Origin: an uncultured Clostridia bacterium
GTDB taxonomy: Bacteria > Bacillota > Clostridia > Lachnospirales > CAMZNU01
DNA: 32,506 nucleotides
Assembly: GCA_947313885.1 (NCBI GenBank)
Contig: CAMZNU010000035.1
Location: forward strand, 1 to 32,506
Direction: 5' to 3'
The notes under the pieces are model-generated. The model had not been told where the DNA came from. It saw only the letters and a list, made by a program, of their open reading frames with translations, and made no database searches. Every line of letters begins with the position of its first letter. Positions within the stretch are counted from its first letter, which is position 1. Positions 23,191 through 30,968 of the stretch are shown here, one piece after another. A program made the position numbers and the translations under genes.

Positions 23191-24762
23191 TTATAACATA
23201 ACTTTTTTAATAATAACAAGTTTATCAAGAGGTTTAATTTTTGACGGATCGTCAATATCGTTAACTGATAAAATATCATCGACTGTTGTATTGTATTTTT
23301 TAGATATATCCCAAAGAGTATCACCTTTTTGAACTATGTAAATAGTAACACTTGAAATATTATTAAGTTCTTCTTCGTTAAGTTCTGAAAAAGCAACAGC
23401 TTCAATCACATCATGAACTTCGTGATTTTCAACTAATACGTTAAGATTTAGAGTTATACGAAGATCGATATCGCGGTCATTAATTAAATTAAAACTAGTA
23501 TGTTCAACAAATGACGAGCTACTTATAGACATTGAGTCTAAAGCGCCTTTAGTTTCTACTATTTGGCTAAAAGGAGTAACACATTTAAAAGTACATAACG
23601 GATTATTATCATCTTCTGCAATATATAAAATATTAGTTTCAACAACGCCTTCTAATAAAACTTTGTTAGTAAGTAATGTCATATCATCGACTACACATTT
23701 GCTAGTAACCTCAAAAACTTGTAATATATTAGGTTTGTTATCATCAAGGGAAACAACTTCCTTAACAACGAATTGACTTTTGTTTCTAGTAATTAGTTTA
23801 TCAAAAGATAAAGATTTATAACTTAGATCAGATTTTTTATTTAAAATAAAAACATCGGTTAACATAGATTTTTCGACACATTTAGAAAGTTTAACTGTAA
23901 GGGAAATAACGGCTTCAAAAGAAATACGACGATCTTCACCATCATCATCAGCAGATACAGACATAAAACGATCTTGAATATCTAAATATAGTTCACAATG
24001 AACATCATCAGATAAATCTTGGAAATCAAAAAAGTTTTCAAAAGGAACTTCATGTTCAACGACTTCTATTAAGCTTTCAGAAGATGTTCCTTTATAAAGC
24101 CATGTAAAATTTAAAAAACCAGTTACGCAAATACGATCATTAATAATTTTGATATCTTTGTTAGTAACTTTTAAATTTGTTTGTAAAAGTTCGCTAATAT
24201 TAGGTGTTCCATTTCTAAGTAATATATGATCTTTTAAAACAATTTTATCGGTAAGAGTGCCAAGAAATTGATTAATGTTAATTGATCCAAACTTTAGCTG
24301 TGAATTATTAAGTTCATCAATGCCCACGATAATATCACTTTCTAAATTTTTATTACAATCGACAGTGACATCAACGATAGCTTTAAAACTTAATTTTCTG
24401 TCGTTAAGCAAAGTATAATCGATGTTAAGAACGTCCATATTAAAAAGGAAGTCAAAAGGAGATGTTGATTCATCAACGTTTAAGAAGTCTTCAATATTAA
24501 TAGAAGTCGTCATAGAATGAATAGCTTTACTATCACCTTTAGACAAATATAATATTTTTAAAATAAGAGTACCTTTAAAATGAAGTTGTGCATCTTCTAA
24601 ATCAACAGAATCAACGATAATTTCATAATCCCTTTGTAAAACCGAGTTAATATCAGGTTTAATGTCAGGGACGATAATATCACCTGTTAACATTAATTGA
24701 GTTTTTTCCGTGCCAATTTTTTCTCTTAAGTGTACATTTTCTTTTACTAAATTATAATCCAT
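23191..24762 (-). CDS. SPOCS (DUF3794) domain protein with C-terminal LysM
   Basis: This 523-residue protein has three repeats of the SPOCS domain (DUF3794), the first around residues 20-150 (IVPDIKPDINSVLQRDYEIIVDSVDLEDAQLHFKGTL), the others near 170-290 and 320-440. A LysM peptidoglycan-binding module forms the end (about 475-521, YIVQKGDTLWDISKKYNTTVDDIL). SPOCS proteins are linked to spore formation in Clostridia and probably self-assemble; LysM would tether the assembly to the spore cortex or cell wall. There is no signal peptide, as for spore coat proteins made in the mother cell. AGGAGG precedes the ATG. It is downstream of yabG-veg. Confidence 0.88.
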   Translation of the reverse strand: MDYNLVKENVHLREKIGTEKTQLMLTGDIIVPDIKPDINSVLQRDYEIIVDSVDLEDAQLHFKGTLILKILYLSKGDSKAIHSMTTSINIEDFLNVDESTSPFDFLFNMDVLNIDYTLLNDRKLSFKAIVDVTVDCNKNLESDIIVGIDELNNSQLKFGSININQFLGTLTDKIVLKDHILLRNGTPNISELLQTNLKVTNKDIKIINDRICVTGFLNFTWLYKGTSSESLIEVVEHEVPFENFFDFQDLSDDVHCELYLDIQDRFMSVSADDDGEDRRISFEAVISLTVKLSKCVEKSMLTDVFILNKKSDLSYKSLSFDKLITRNKSQFVVKEVVSLDDNKPNILQVFEVTSKCVVDDMTLLTNKVLLEGVVETNILYIAEDDNNPLCTFKCVTPFSQIVETKGALDSMSISSSSFVEHTSFNLINDRDIDLRITLNLNVLVENHEVHDVIEAVAFSELNEEELNNISSVTIYIVQKGDTLWDISKKYNTTVDDILSVNDIDDPSKIKPLDKLVIIKKVML

Positions 24763-24874
24763 TTAAAAACCTCCTAATTAAATATAAATTTACGATACAT
24801 AGTAAAAATTACTACTAGTAAAATTATATTTAAAATAAGAGGTACTTATGACAAATAAAAATAAAAATAAAATG

Positions 24875-25120
24875 TTATGAGTTTAAAGTTATTTTAACAG
24901 CCTTTGTTAGAACGTCTGTATAGCTAAAAGACAAATCGCGAGAAACATTATTACCATTATCAATAGTTTTAACAGTAAAAATACTAGGATAAGTTTTAGT
25001 AATTATCACATTGTGGGTAGTGGTACGTTGACGACCTTTACTAGAACGTAAAGTTATTTCTGTTCCTATATGCTTTTCAATATCTTTTTTTATTAAAATT
25101 AGATCTTTTTTATAATACAT
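24875..25120 (-). CDS. veg: Veg family protein
   Basis: This 81-residue basic beta-rich protein matches Veg of Bacillus subtilis in length and in the core ITLRSSKGRQRTTTHNVIITKTYPSIFTVK. Veg is known to stimulate biofilm formation and to be highly expressed; biochemical function is unclear. AGGAGC precedes the ATG. The yabG-veg gene order is the same as in B. subtilis, which supports both calls. Confidence 0.9.
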   Translation of the reverse strand: MYYKKDLILIKKDIEKHIGTEITLRSSKGRQRTTTHNVIITKTYPSIFTVKTIDNGNNVSRDLSFSYTDVLTKAVKITLNS

Positions 25121-25216
25121 AAAATCAGCTCCTAAATAATTATTTATAAAGAGTGTTACCTAAAAATTAAAAATTCAAACGTATAGTAAAATTAAAATTT
25201 TTAAAAAGGATATTAT

Positions 25217-25257
25217 AAAAAATGGCTATGTGAACAGTGTGTATGTTCACATAGCCA
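25217..25257 (-). terminator. Terminator of yabG
   Basis: Perfect 14-bp arms (TGGCTATGTGAACA at 25223-25236 with 25244-25257) surround a 7-base loop. On the minus strand a T6 run follows. Confidence 0.85.
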
Positions 25258-25266
25258 AATATTAAA

Positions 25267-26079
25267 TTATGTGTTAAAAACACTAGGCAAAGAAATGCGC
25301 TTACGCCCACGTGTTTCAATTCCACCGTAGCCATCGAGACCAAAATTAGTAGTTTCAACGGCGTCAAGAGGAGACAAATAATAATTAATAGAAGAAAAAA
25401 TTATTTTCTCTACAATAAATGAAGGGTCTAAAGCATGTACTAAAATACGTTTAGGACTACTAGCATAATTAGCACCAGCTTCAATAATTTTTTCATAACA
25501 AGATTGACATGCACCCGCTATAATAATTAAATCGTCTTTACATTTTTGAAATTCTCTAGCTTTTTTAACGCTTTCAATAAAATAATGAGAGTTTTCATAA
25601 TTATCTAGATCGAGTTCATCAGAACCTTCTATAAAAGAATCATGCCCAGTAATAACAATTATGGCAGGATCATATTTTTGAAGAAGTTTAAAAATTTTTG
25701 ACGGTTGTTCATGGATAGGCAAATAAATACCCATAGCGTTAATTCCAAGGTCTTCATAAGATTGTAAACATAAGTTTAAATATTGCATATCAGAATCTAA
25801 ATGTAGCACTGTATCTAAAAAACAAGATTTATGGTTTTCATTAATAGATCGTGCATTAAGGATACAATTAATTTTATCATTAATACGAGAACCAGCTTTA
25901 CAATCCAAAGAGTCACTATTATTTAAATCAATAGGATGAATGTCTTTTATAGTACACGTTTTAATAAATCTATATTGTAACCCTTTAAGGGTATATTCAT
26001 TATAATTATTTATATTTATAATTTCACATAAAACATTTTTATTTTTCAGTCTGTAGGTGACTATATCGCCTTTTTTCAA
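25267..26079 (-). CDS. yabG: Sporulation-specific protease YabG
   Basis: YabG is a mother-cell protease that processes spore coat and related proteins during late sporulation; in Clostridioides difficile it matures the germination proteases CspBA. The N-terminal SH3-like region (LKKGDIVTYRLKNKNVLCEI) and the C-terminal blocks are typical: GIYLPIHEQPSKIFKLLQKYDPAIIVITGHD, IIIAGACQSCYEKIIEAGANYASSP, and the family signature DAVETTNFGLDGYGGIETRGR. The start is the TTG at 26079, 7 bases after AAGGAGG; the ATG at 26109 lies beyond that site. This gives 270 residues. A mother-cell sigma factor promoter is expected. Confidence 0.93.
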   Translation of the reverse strand: MKKGDIVTYRLKNKNVLCEIININNYNEYTLKGLQYRFIKTCTIKDIHPIDLNNSDSLDCKAGSRINDKINCILNARSINENHKSCFLDTVLHLDSDMQYLNLCLQSYEDLGINAMGIYLPIHEQPSKIFKLLQKYDPAIIVITGHDSFIEGSDELDLDNYENSHYFIESVKKAREFQKCKDDLIIIAGACQSCYEKIIEAGANYASSPKRILVHALDPSFIVEKIIFSSINYYLSPLDAVETTNFGLDGYGGIETRGRKRISLPSVFNT

Positions 26080-26090
26080 AATACTACCTC

Positions 26091-26121
26091 CTTGTACTTT
26101 TATATACAATATATGTACAAG
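26091..26121. promoter_or_regulatory. Inverted repeat in the yabG leader/promoter
   Basis: CTTGTAC (26091-26097) and GTACAAG (26115-26121) form a perfect 7-bp dyad with a 17-base A/T spacer, next to the yabG ribosome binding site. On the minus strand the spacer contains CATATATT, loosely like sigma-K/sigma-E -10 boxes. It could be an operator, an mRNA hairpin sequestering the site, or chance. Confidence 0.35.
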
Positions 26122-26150
26122 AAGGCTGTATGTGTGTAAAAGATAATTAA

Positions 26151-27674
26151 TTAATCATAATAATTTGAAATATTTTCTTGCAGTTCAAAAAGGTAAGGAT
26201 AAGAAGTAGGTTCATCGAATAAGATAACCTGTTCCATATCTTGGTATCCTAAATGTAATATAGATATTAAGTGTTCACCAATTGTTAGCTTATGGCTAAA
26301 AGGAGTGACACCAACTTTAACGTTATCAACAAAAACATCAGCTCCTGTTGGGATAGTATCAATAATTAAAGTAGCTTCTTCTTTTAATTTAATAAGATCA
26401 AAATCTAAAATAGTAATTTCGTTGTCAATAGTAATAGATTCTGTTCTAGTATCGTAGCCTTGTGCCGATAATTGAACTACATAAGTGCCGTATGGTAACA
26501 TAATAGGTTCATCTAACTGGTAGACTAAATCATTAATCGTAATAATTTTGGAATCAACATTAGTTTTAACAGTTAAAGACGAATTTTTATTAGGTAATTT
26601 TAGTAGATCAAAATCAATAGGTTCATTACCATCAACAAAAATATCATTAACATACGTATCGATATTATCACCTTTAATTACTATGTGGTGAGTACCAATA
26701 GGCAAATCTACAAAAGATACATTATTTAAATTAATGAACGTATCGGTATTAATTTCGATAGTGCCATTTTCAACAGCATCTACGTTAGTAAAATTCAAAG
26801 TACCGTGACCGCGTATAAGTTTAATGAAATATAAGTTATTTTTATAACCTGACAAGTGTAAAATATCGGCTGGTGATATGTCAGATAATTGTAAATTACC
26901 TAAAGAAACAATAGTGTTGTTGTCATATTTAAAAGTATTATTTCTATATGAAATAGTATTACTGTTTACGTTAACCAATACACCTGTTGCATCGTAGTAA
27001 TTAAAACCATCTTTACTTTTTTGCAAACTATGAGCATATAAGCTGTTTTGTTTATAATAAACAGTAACAGGTATTCCTACAGATAGTTCAGAAAAAACGA
27101 TAATTTTATCGTACTCGTTGGATAATTTAGAAGTATTATCTACAATTAAAGTTTTTGAATTTAAAGAGTCAATATCTAGAACAGTTATAACTCTTTCGAT
27201 AGGGTCATAACTAGTAATGAATCCTGTAATTGCAATTAGATCAGGATCGATAACGGTTTTATCATCAGAAAACCCGATATCATTATTATCTAGAGGTTGA
27301 GAGGCTTCATTTCTATTAAAAGGGTTAGGTACACTTGTTGATAGAACAGTTTTAAAAGCATAAATAAAAATGAATATACAAGCCATTAGAGCTATTAAAA
27401 CTGTTGATATATAAAATAGAGTATAAGAAACCTTGCTACGCGGTTTAGAACTAGCATAATAAGTTTCATTTTCAAAAGGATCAAATCGCCTATTTGTATG
27501 TAGGTGATTTCTTTTATGTGGAGAAGAGCGACGGACACGTTGCTCTTTGACGTAGCTATCATTAGATGATGGCACATTAGTATGTTGCATATTAAATTCA
27601 TTTAAAACTTTATCATTTTTAATAGAGCCTCTAATAATAGTTTTATCAAATTTAGTATTTTTTCTTTTATCCAT
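26151..27674 (-). CDS. Membrane-anchored PEGA-domain protein
   Basis: This 507-residue protein has a long basic, disordered cytoplasmic N-terminus (1-83, many Arg/Lys/Ser/Asn), one membrane helix (about 84-110, TLFYISTVLIALMACIFIFIYAF) and an extracytoplasmic part. That part holds a beta-rich domain followed by three PEGA-type repeats of about 70 residues: from about 303 (GTIEINTD), from about 370 (SSLTVKTNVDSKII...YGTYVVQLSAQGYD) and from about 440 (ATLIIDTIPTGADVFVDNVKVGVTPFSHKL). PEGA domains are surface modules near carbohydrate or cell-wall functions. AAGGAG precedes the ATG. Its place between CotS-like and yabG suggests an envelope or spore role, which is inference. Confidence 0.82.
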   Translation of the reverse strand: MDKRKNTKFDKTIIRGSIKNDKVLNEFNMQHTNVPSSNDSYVKEQRVRRSSPHKRNHLHTNRRFDPFENETYYASSKPRSKVSYTLFYISTVLIALMACIFIFIYAFKTVLSTSVPNPFNRNEASQPLDNNDIGFSDDKTVIDPDLIAITGFITSYDPIERVITVLDIDSLNSKTLIVDNTSKLSNEYDKIIVFSELSVGIPVTVYYKQNSLYAHSLQKSKDGFNYYDATGVLVNVNSNTISYRNNTFKYDNNTIVSLGNLQLSDISPADILHLSGYKNNLYFIKLIRGHGTLNFTNVDAVENGTIEINTDTFINLNNVSFVDLPIGTHHIVIKGDNIDTYVNDIFVDGNEPIDFDLLKLPNKNSSLTVKTNVDSKIITINDLVYQLDEPIMLPYGTYVVQLSAQGYDTRTESITIDNEITILDFDLIKLKEEATLIIDTIPTGADVFVDNVKVGVTPFSHKLTIGEHLISILHLGYQDMEQVILFDEPTSYPYLFELQENISNYYD

Positions 27675-27692
27675 AAGTGTTCTCCTTAAGTG

Positions 27693-28682
27693 CTAATAAT
27701 TAATGTAATTGTTAATAATGTTATGAACTTTATCGACTTCTTCTAGTTTAGCAGTAGTCATTCCAAAAATTAAAGATTTATTGTTTTGGTAATGACTATT
27801 AACTAGGTCAAAATATTCATAGGGAAATAAGCAAAGTAGCTTGATAATGTTAAAAGTGTTGTCATCAATAATAAAAGCTTTGTTATAACTAGTTATGAGT
27901 TCATCAAAAGTTAAATAATCAAAAGATGAGTTATCAATATTTTTAGTTAAGTATCTTAGGATGAACTTAACGATATCATTTATTTGGCATCCTATAGAAA
28001 CTTTAGAAAAATTAGTTATGAAGATATTATTATTTTTAATTAAAAAAGATTCTTCTTTTAAAGAGTTGTGGCAAAGGTGGTTGTTAGTAATCGAGAGTAA
28101 TTCAATATTATTGTAATTAAGTTTTAGTAGTTCATTAATAGTAAATTGTCCGAGTTCTAAATAATTATTGTAGTTTTTAATATTGTATATGTCAAAATTA
28201 TTTTTCTTTTTAAGTTTATTAATAGCTTTTTTAGAATTTTTAAAGTTTTCTAAAATAGTAGAAAGTTCGGCTGTGTTGTTAGTAATAATATTTTTTTTAA
28301 AAGTTTTAAAATCAACATTATGAGTAGCTTTGTGAAAAGTAGCAAGTTTATTAATAGATTTTAAAACGTGTTCGTTATTGTTGATATCAATTTCAGTATC
28401 ACATATAAAATTTGATAAATAATATGAGTCACCTTCAAAAGAGATGAAAGGTAAATTATCTTTATTAAGTATAAAAGTAGAAATGTCATTAAAATTATTT
28501 TTGATGAGATGATCGATAACAACTTGTTGTCTTAAAATATTAGAATCTCCTTTAAAACTTTTTTTAAATTGATATGTTTGTAAATTAGTTTTAATAATAT
28601 AGTTAACTTTTTTTTGTATAGTAATAACTTTTAAAACTTTTATATTGTAATTTGAATTTAAAGTATTAATTAATTTATTCAA
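27693..28682 (-). CDS. CotS-like spore coat kinase homologue, degenerate
   Basis: This 329-residue protein has the aminoglycoside-phosphotransferase fold of the CotS/CotI/YtaA coat proteins. It has an N-lobe with VNYIIKTNLQTYQFKK, a hinge around FEGDSYYLSNFI, helix LKSINKLATFHKAT, the catalytic-loop position LCHNSLKEESFLI and the metal-loop position FITNFSKV. The kinase H-G-D is replaced by H-N-S (205-207) and the usual I-T-D-F by I-T-N-F (222-225), so phosphotransfer is unlikely; B. subtilis CotS-type proteins are also partly degenerate. The start is TTG, 5 bases after AGGAGG. It is probably a structural spore-coat protein. It lies 18 bases before the PEGA gene, likely in the same transcript. 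Confidence 0.72.
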   Translation of the reverse strand: MNKLINTLNSNYNIKVLKVITIQKKVNYIIKTNLQTYQFKKSFKGDSNILRQQVVIDHLIKNNFNDISTFILNKDNLPFISFEGDSYYLSNFICDTEIDINNNEHVLKSINKLATFHKATHNVDFKTFKKNIITNNTAELSTILENFKNSKKAINKLKKKNNFDIYNIKNYNNYLELGQFTINELLKLNYNNIELLSITNNHLCHNSLKEESFLIKNNNIFITNFSKVSIGCQINDIVKFILRYLTKNIDNSSFDYLTFDELITSYNKAFIIDDNTFNIIKLLCLFPYEYFDLVNSHYQNNKSLIFGMTTAKLEEVDKVHNIINNYINY

Positions 28683-28753
28683 TTGAACCTCCTAATAGAC
28701 ACTATTTAAATAATTATTATTAAATATTATGTGAATAAAAGGGATTTTATGAA

Positions 28754-29947
28754 TTAATTATATTGTTTTACGAGAATAGATAAGGAGTCATAGTTATTTA
28801 AATTAGGATTTTTAATAACATCATCTATAAGTAAATTTAAAATACGTCCAATATCAACACCATTTTTAACGCCTAGAGATTTCAAATCGTTACCATTTAT
28901 AGAAAGGTCTTTAATAAAAATAGGTAAGTTTAAATTTTGGCAAGTGTTTAAATGTTTAATTTGTTTAAGCATGGGAACATTGCAAAGGTCGTTTAAAATA
29001 TAAAACAAGTTATTAGTAGTATAGTAACCATATTTTTTGATTAAAAATCTAACGTCTGTATCAGAGTTAGGAATAGGTTCTAAATATGCACTTATTAAAT
29101 TGCAAACTTCTTTAATTGTTTTATTATCGAATTTTAAAAAAGTCAAAAATTTCTTTGCATCGTGAACACCCATGTTGTAAAGAAGAATAGAATACCTAAT
29201 AACTAAATCTTTTTTACTTAAATTTAAAATATTAATAATTTCGCCTAAATGAGTTTCAAGGTATTCGTGAAAACTAAGTAAATAATGTTTAAAAAGTTCA
29301 GTTTGTACGATAAAGCTAAGTTTATATATATGAGTACTTAAGAGCATTTTAGTAAATTCATCGCGAACCCGTTCAACGCTTAAGGAATTAACGAGATAAT
29401 TTTTTTGCAAAATGGCATCATAAGTAGGTAAATCAATAGTAAAATCTAGTTGTGTAGAAAATCGAATAGCTCTAAACATTCTAAGGGAATCTTCTGTAAA
29501 TCTAACAAGAGGATCACCGACACCAGAAATAATTTTATTTTCGATATCAATACGCCCGTTAAAAGGGTCAACAAAACCAGATAATTTATTGTAGGCGATA
29601 GCATTCATGTTAAAGTCGCGACGTTTAAGATCTTTGATAATATCAGTTGTAAAAACGACTTCAATGGGAGAACGATTGTTAGTATATGCTCCATCGATTC
29701 TAAAAGTAGTAACTTCATAATTTTTCTTATTTAAAACTACGGTAACTGTTCCATGTTCAATACCTGTATCAATAGTTTTTCCGAATAAATTTTTAATATG
29801 ATCAGGTTTAGCGGACGTTGTAATATCAAAATCTTTAGGAGTGTTACCCATTAGATAATCGCGAACACAACCACCAACGACAAAACTTTCAAAACCGCTA
29901 TCATTAAGTGTGTTTAAAATATAATGTACATCTTCAGTCAAATTCAT
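28754..29947 (-). CDS. cca: CCA-adding tRNA nucleotidyltransferase
   Basis: This 397-residue class II nucleotidyltransferase adds or repairs the CCA end of tRNAs. The head holds FVVGGCVRDYLMGNTPKDFDITTSAKP, with the G-G and D-x-D metal site, and FRIDGAY. Motif C reads RRDFNMNAIAYN, the sugar-ring loop is VRFTEDSLRMFRAIRFS, and the neck has SVERVRDEFTKML. A helical body and tail follow. AAGGTG precedes the ATG. The two tRNA genes next to it (30103-30271) have no encoded CCA, so they depend on this enzyme. A poly(A) polymerase role cannot be ruled out from sequence. Confidence 0.93.
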   Translation of the reverse strand: MNLTEDVHYILNTLNDSGFESFVVGGCVRDYLMGNTPKDFDITTSAKPDHIKNLFGKTIDTGIEHGTVTVVLNKKNYEVTTFRIDGAYTNNRSPIEVVFTTDIIKDLKRRDFNMNAIAYNKLSGFVDPFNGRIDIENKIISGVGDPLVRFTEDSLRMFRAIRFSTQLDFTIDLPTYDAILQKNYLVNSLSVERVRDEFTKMLLSTHIYKLSFIVQTELFKHYLLSFHEYLETHLGEIINILNLSKKDLVIRYSILLYNMGVHDAKKFLTFLKFDNKTIKEVCNLISAYLEPIPNSDTDVRFLIKKYGYYTTNNLFYILNDLCNVPMLKQIKHLNTCQNLNLPIFIKDLSINGNDLKSLGVKNGVDIGRILNLLIDDVIKNPNLNNYDSLSILVKQYN

Positions 29948-30055
29948 TTATTCACCTTCTTGTGTGTAGTTTTATAGAAGTATATCATGATTTTAATAAA
30001 TTTTCTATATATGAAAAAAATGTTGAAAAAAACATTAAAAATTTTTAGAAAATAG

Positions 30056-30084
30056 TTGACAAAAATAAAAATATATTATATTAT
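30056..30084 (+). promoter_or_regulatory. Promoter of the tRNA-Met/tRNA-Val pair
   Basis: TTGACA (30056-30061) and TATTAT (30079-30084) are 17 bases apart. The first tRNA begins 18 bases after the -10 box. Confidence 0.8.
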
Positions 30085-30102
30085 TATGAAGTTGGAAGAT
30101 AC

Positions 30103-30176
30103 GGCGGGATAGCTCAGCTGGCTAGAGCATTTGGTTCATACCCAAAGGGTCGGGGGTTCGAGTCCCTTTCCCGCTA
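30103..30176 (+). tRNA. tRNA-Met (CAT), elongator type
   Basis: The 74-nt cloverleaf has a 7-bp acceptor stem GGCGGGA/TCCCGCT (first pair G-U) and D-arm AGCTCAGCTGG. The anticodon arm is TTTGG-TTCATAC-CCAAA with anticodon CAT, and the T-arm has TTCGAGT. The overall sequence follows elongator tRNA-Met of Bacillus, not initiator or lysidine tRNA-Ile. CCA is not encoded (the gene ends GCTA then TTTT). Confidence 0.93.
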
Positions 30177-30198
30177 TTTTCAACAAAATAAATAATAT

Positions 30199-30271
30199 GG
30201 GGGCATAGCTCAGCTGGGAGAGCGTCTGCCTTACAAGCAGGATGTCATAGGTTCAAGTCCTATTGTCCCCA
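30199..30271 (+). tRNA. tRNA-Val (TAC)
   Basis: Acceptor stem GGGGGCA/TGTCCCC (one G-U pair), D-arm AGCTCAGCTGGGAGAGC, anticodon loop CTTACAA with anticodon TAC, and T-loop TTCAAGT. CCA is not encoded. It is co-transcribed with tRNA-Met, 22 bases apart. Confidence 0.94.
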
Positions 30272-30276
30272 TAGCA

Positions 30277-30311
30277 AAGTCTAGTGCAGAAATGTATCTA
30301 GGCTTTTTTTG
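30277..30311 (+). terminator. Terminator of the tRNA operon
   Basis: AAGTCTAG (30277-30284) pairs with CTAGGCTT (30297-30304) with one G-U pair, and the T run continues to 30310. Confidence 0.75.
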
Positions 30312-30342
30312 TAAATAAATTTAAAAAATAAGGGAGATTAAA

Positions 30343-30882
30343 ATGAAAAAAGAAATAGAATACAGAGAGATAAAGTTAGATGAATGTAATGAAAAGTTAT
30401 TAAAAAATTTTATAAGGTATCAAAAGATAGAAAAAAGTTTAAAGCCAGTTGAAGGTGGTTATGAAGAAATAAATAAAAGTTATGTAATAGATTGGGATGA
30501 GACGGATAGAAAAAACTTTCTTCAATTTTTTAAAGAAAGGTTAATGTATGGAAATGTATTTGTTGGGGCATTTAATAGAGGTGAGTTAAAAGGGTTAATG
30601 TTATTAGAAAACAAAATGTATGGAGAAAAATCAAGATATATAAATTTATGTAAGTTATACGTGTCAAATGATTTTAGGGGACGCGGAATAGGTAAAAAAT
30701 TATTTAATATAGCATTAGAAGAAAGTAAAAAATTAGATGGTGAAAAAATGTTTATTTCAGCGGGATCGTCAGTAGACACGATGAAATTTTATGAGAGACA
30801 AGGGTGTGTAAAAGCATTAGAAGTAATAAAAGAATATGAATATGAATGTATACCAGATTGTCCTATAGAGATAACGTTGTAA
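30343..30882 (+). CDS. GNAT-family N-acetyltransferase
   Basis: This 179-residue acetyl-CoA-dependent transferase has the acetyl-CoA pyrophosphate-binding motif A in LYVSNDFRGRGIGKKLFNIALEES (R/Q-x-x-G-x-G form). It is followed by strand KMFISAGSS, the AVDTMKFYERQG-like motif B (SVDTMKFYERQGC), and a C-terminal EYEYECIPDCPIEITL. The substrate is not predictable; relatives acetylate small amines, antibiotics or protein N-termini. AAGGGAG precedes the ATG. It is probably read independently of the tRNAs upstream, although no clear promoter is seen in the 30 bases after their terminator. Confidence 0.88.
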   Translation: MKKEIEYREIKLDECNEKLLKNFIRYQKIEKSLKPVEGGYEEINKSYVIDWDETDRKNFLQFFKERLMYGNVFVGAFNRGELKGLMLLENKMYGEKSRYINLCKLYVSNDFRGRGIGKKLFNIALEESKKLDGEKMFISAGSSVDTMKFYERQGCVKALEVIKEYEYECIPDCPIEITL

Positions 30883-30968
30883 ATAACGAAAGAAAATAAT
30901 AAAAGGCATAAACTTGTATTTAATAAAATACATTATATAGATAAATAAAAGACTATGGGGGTAAAAAA

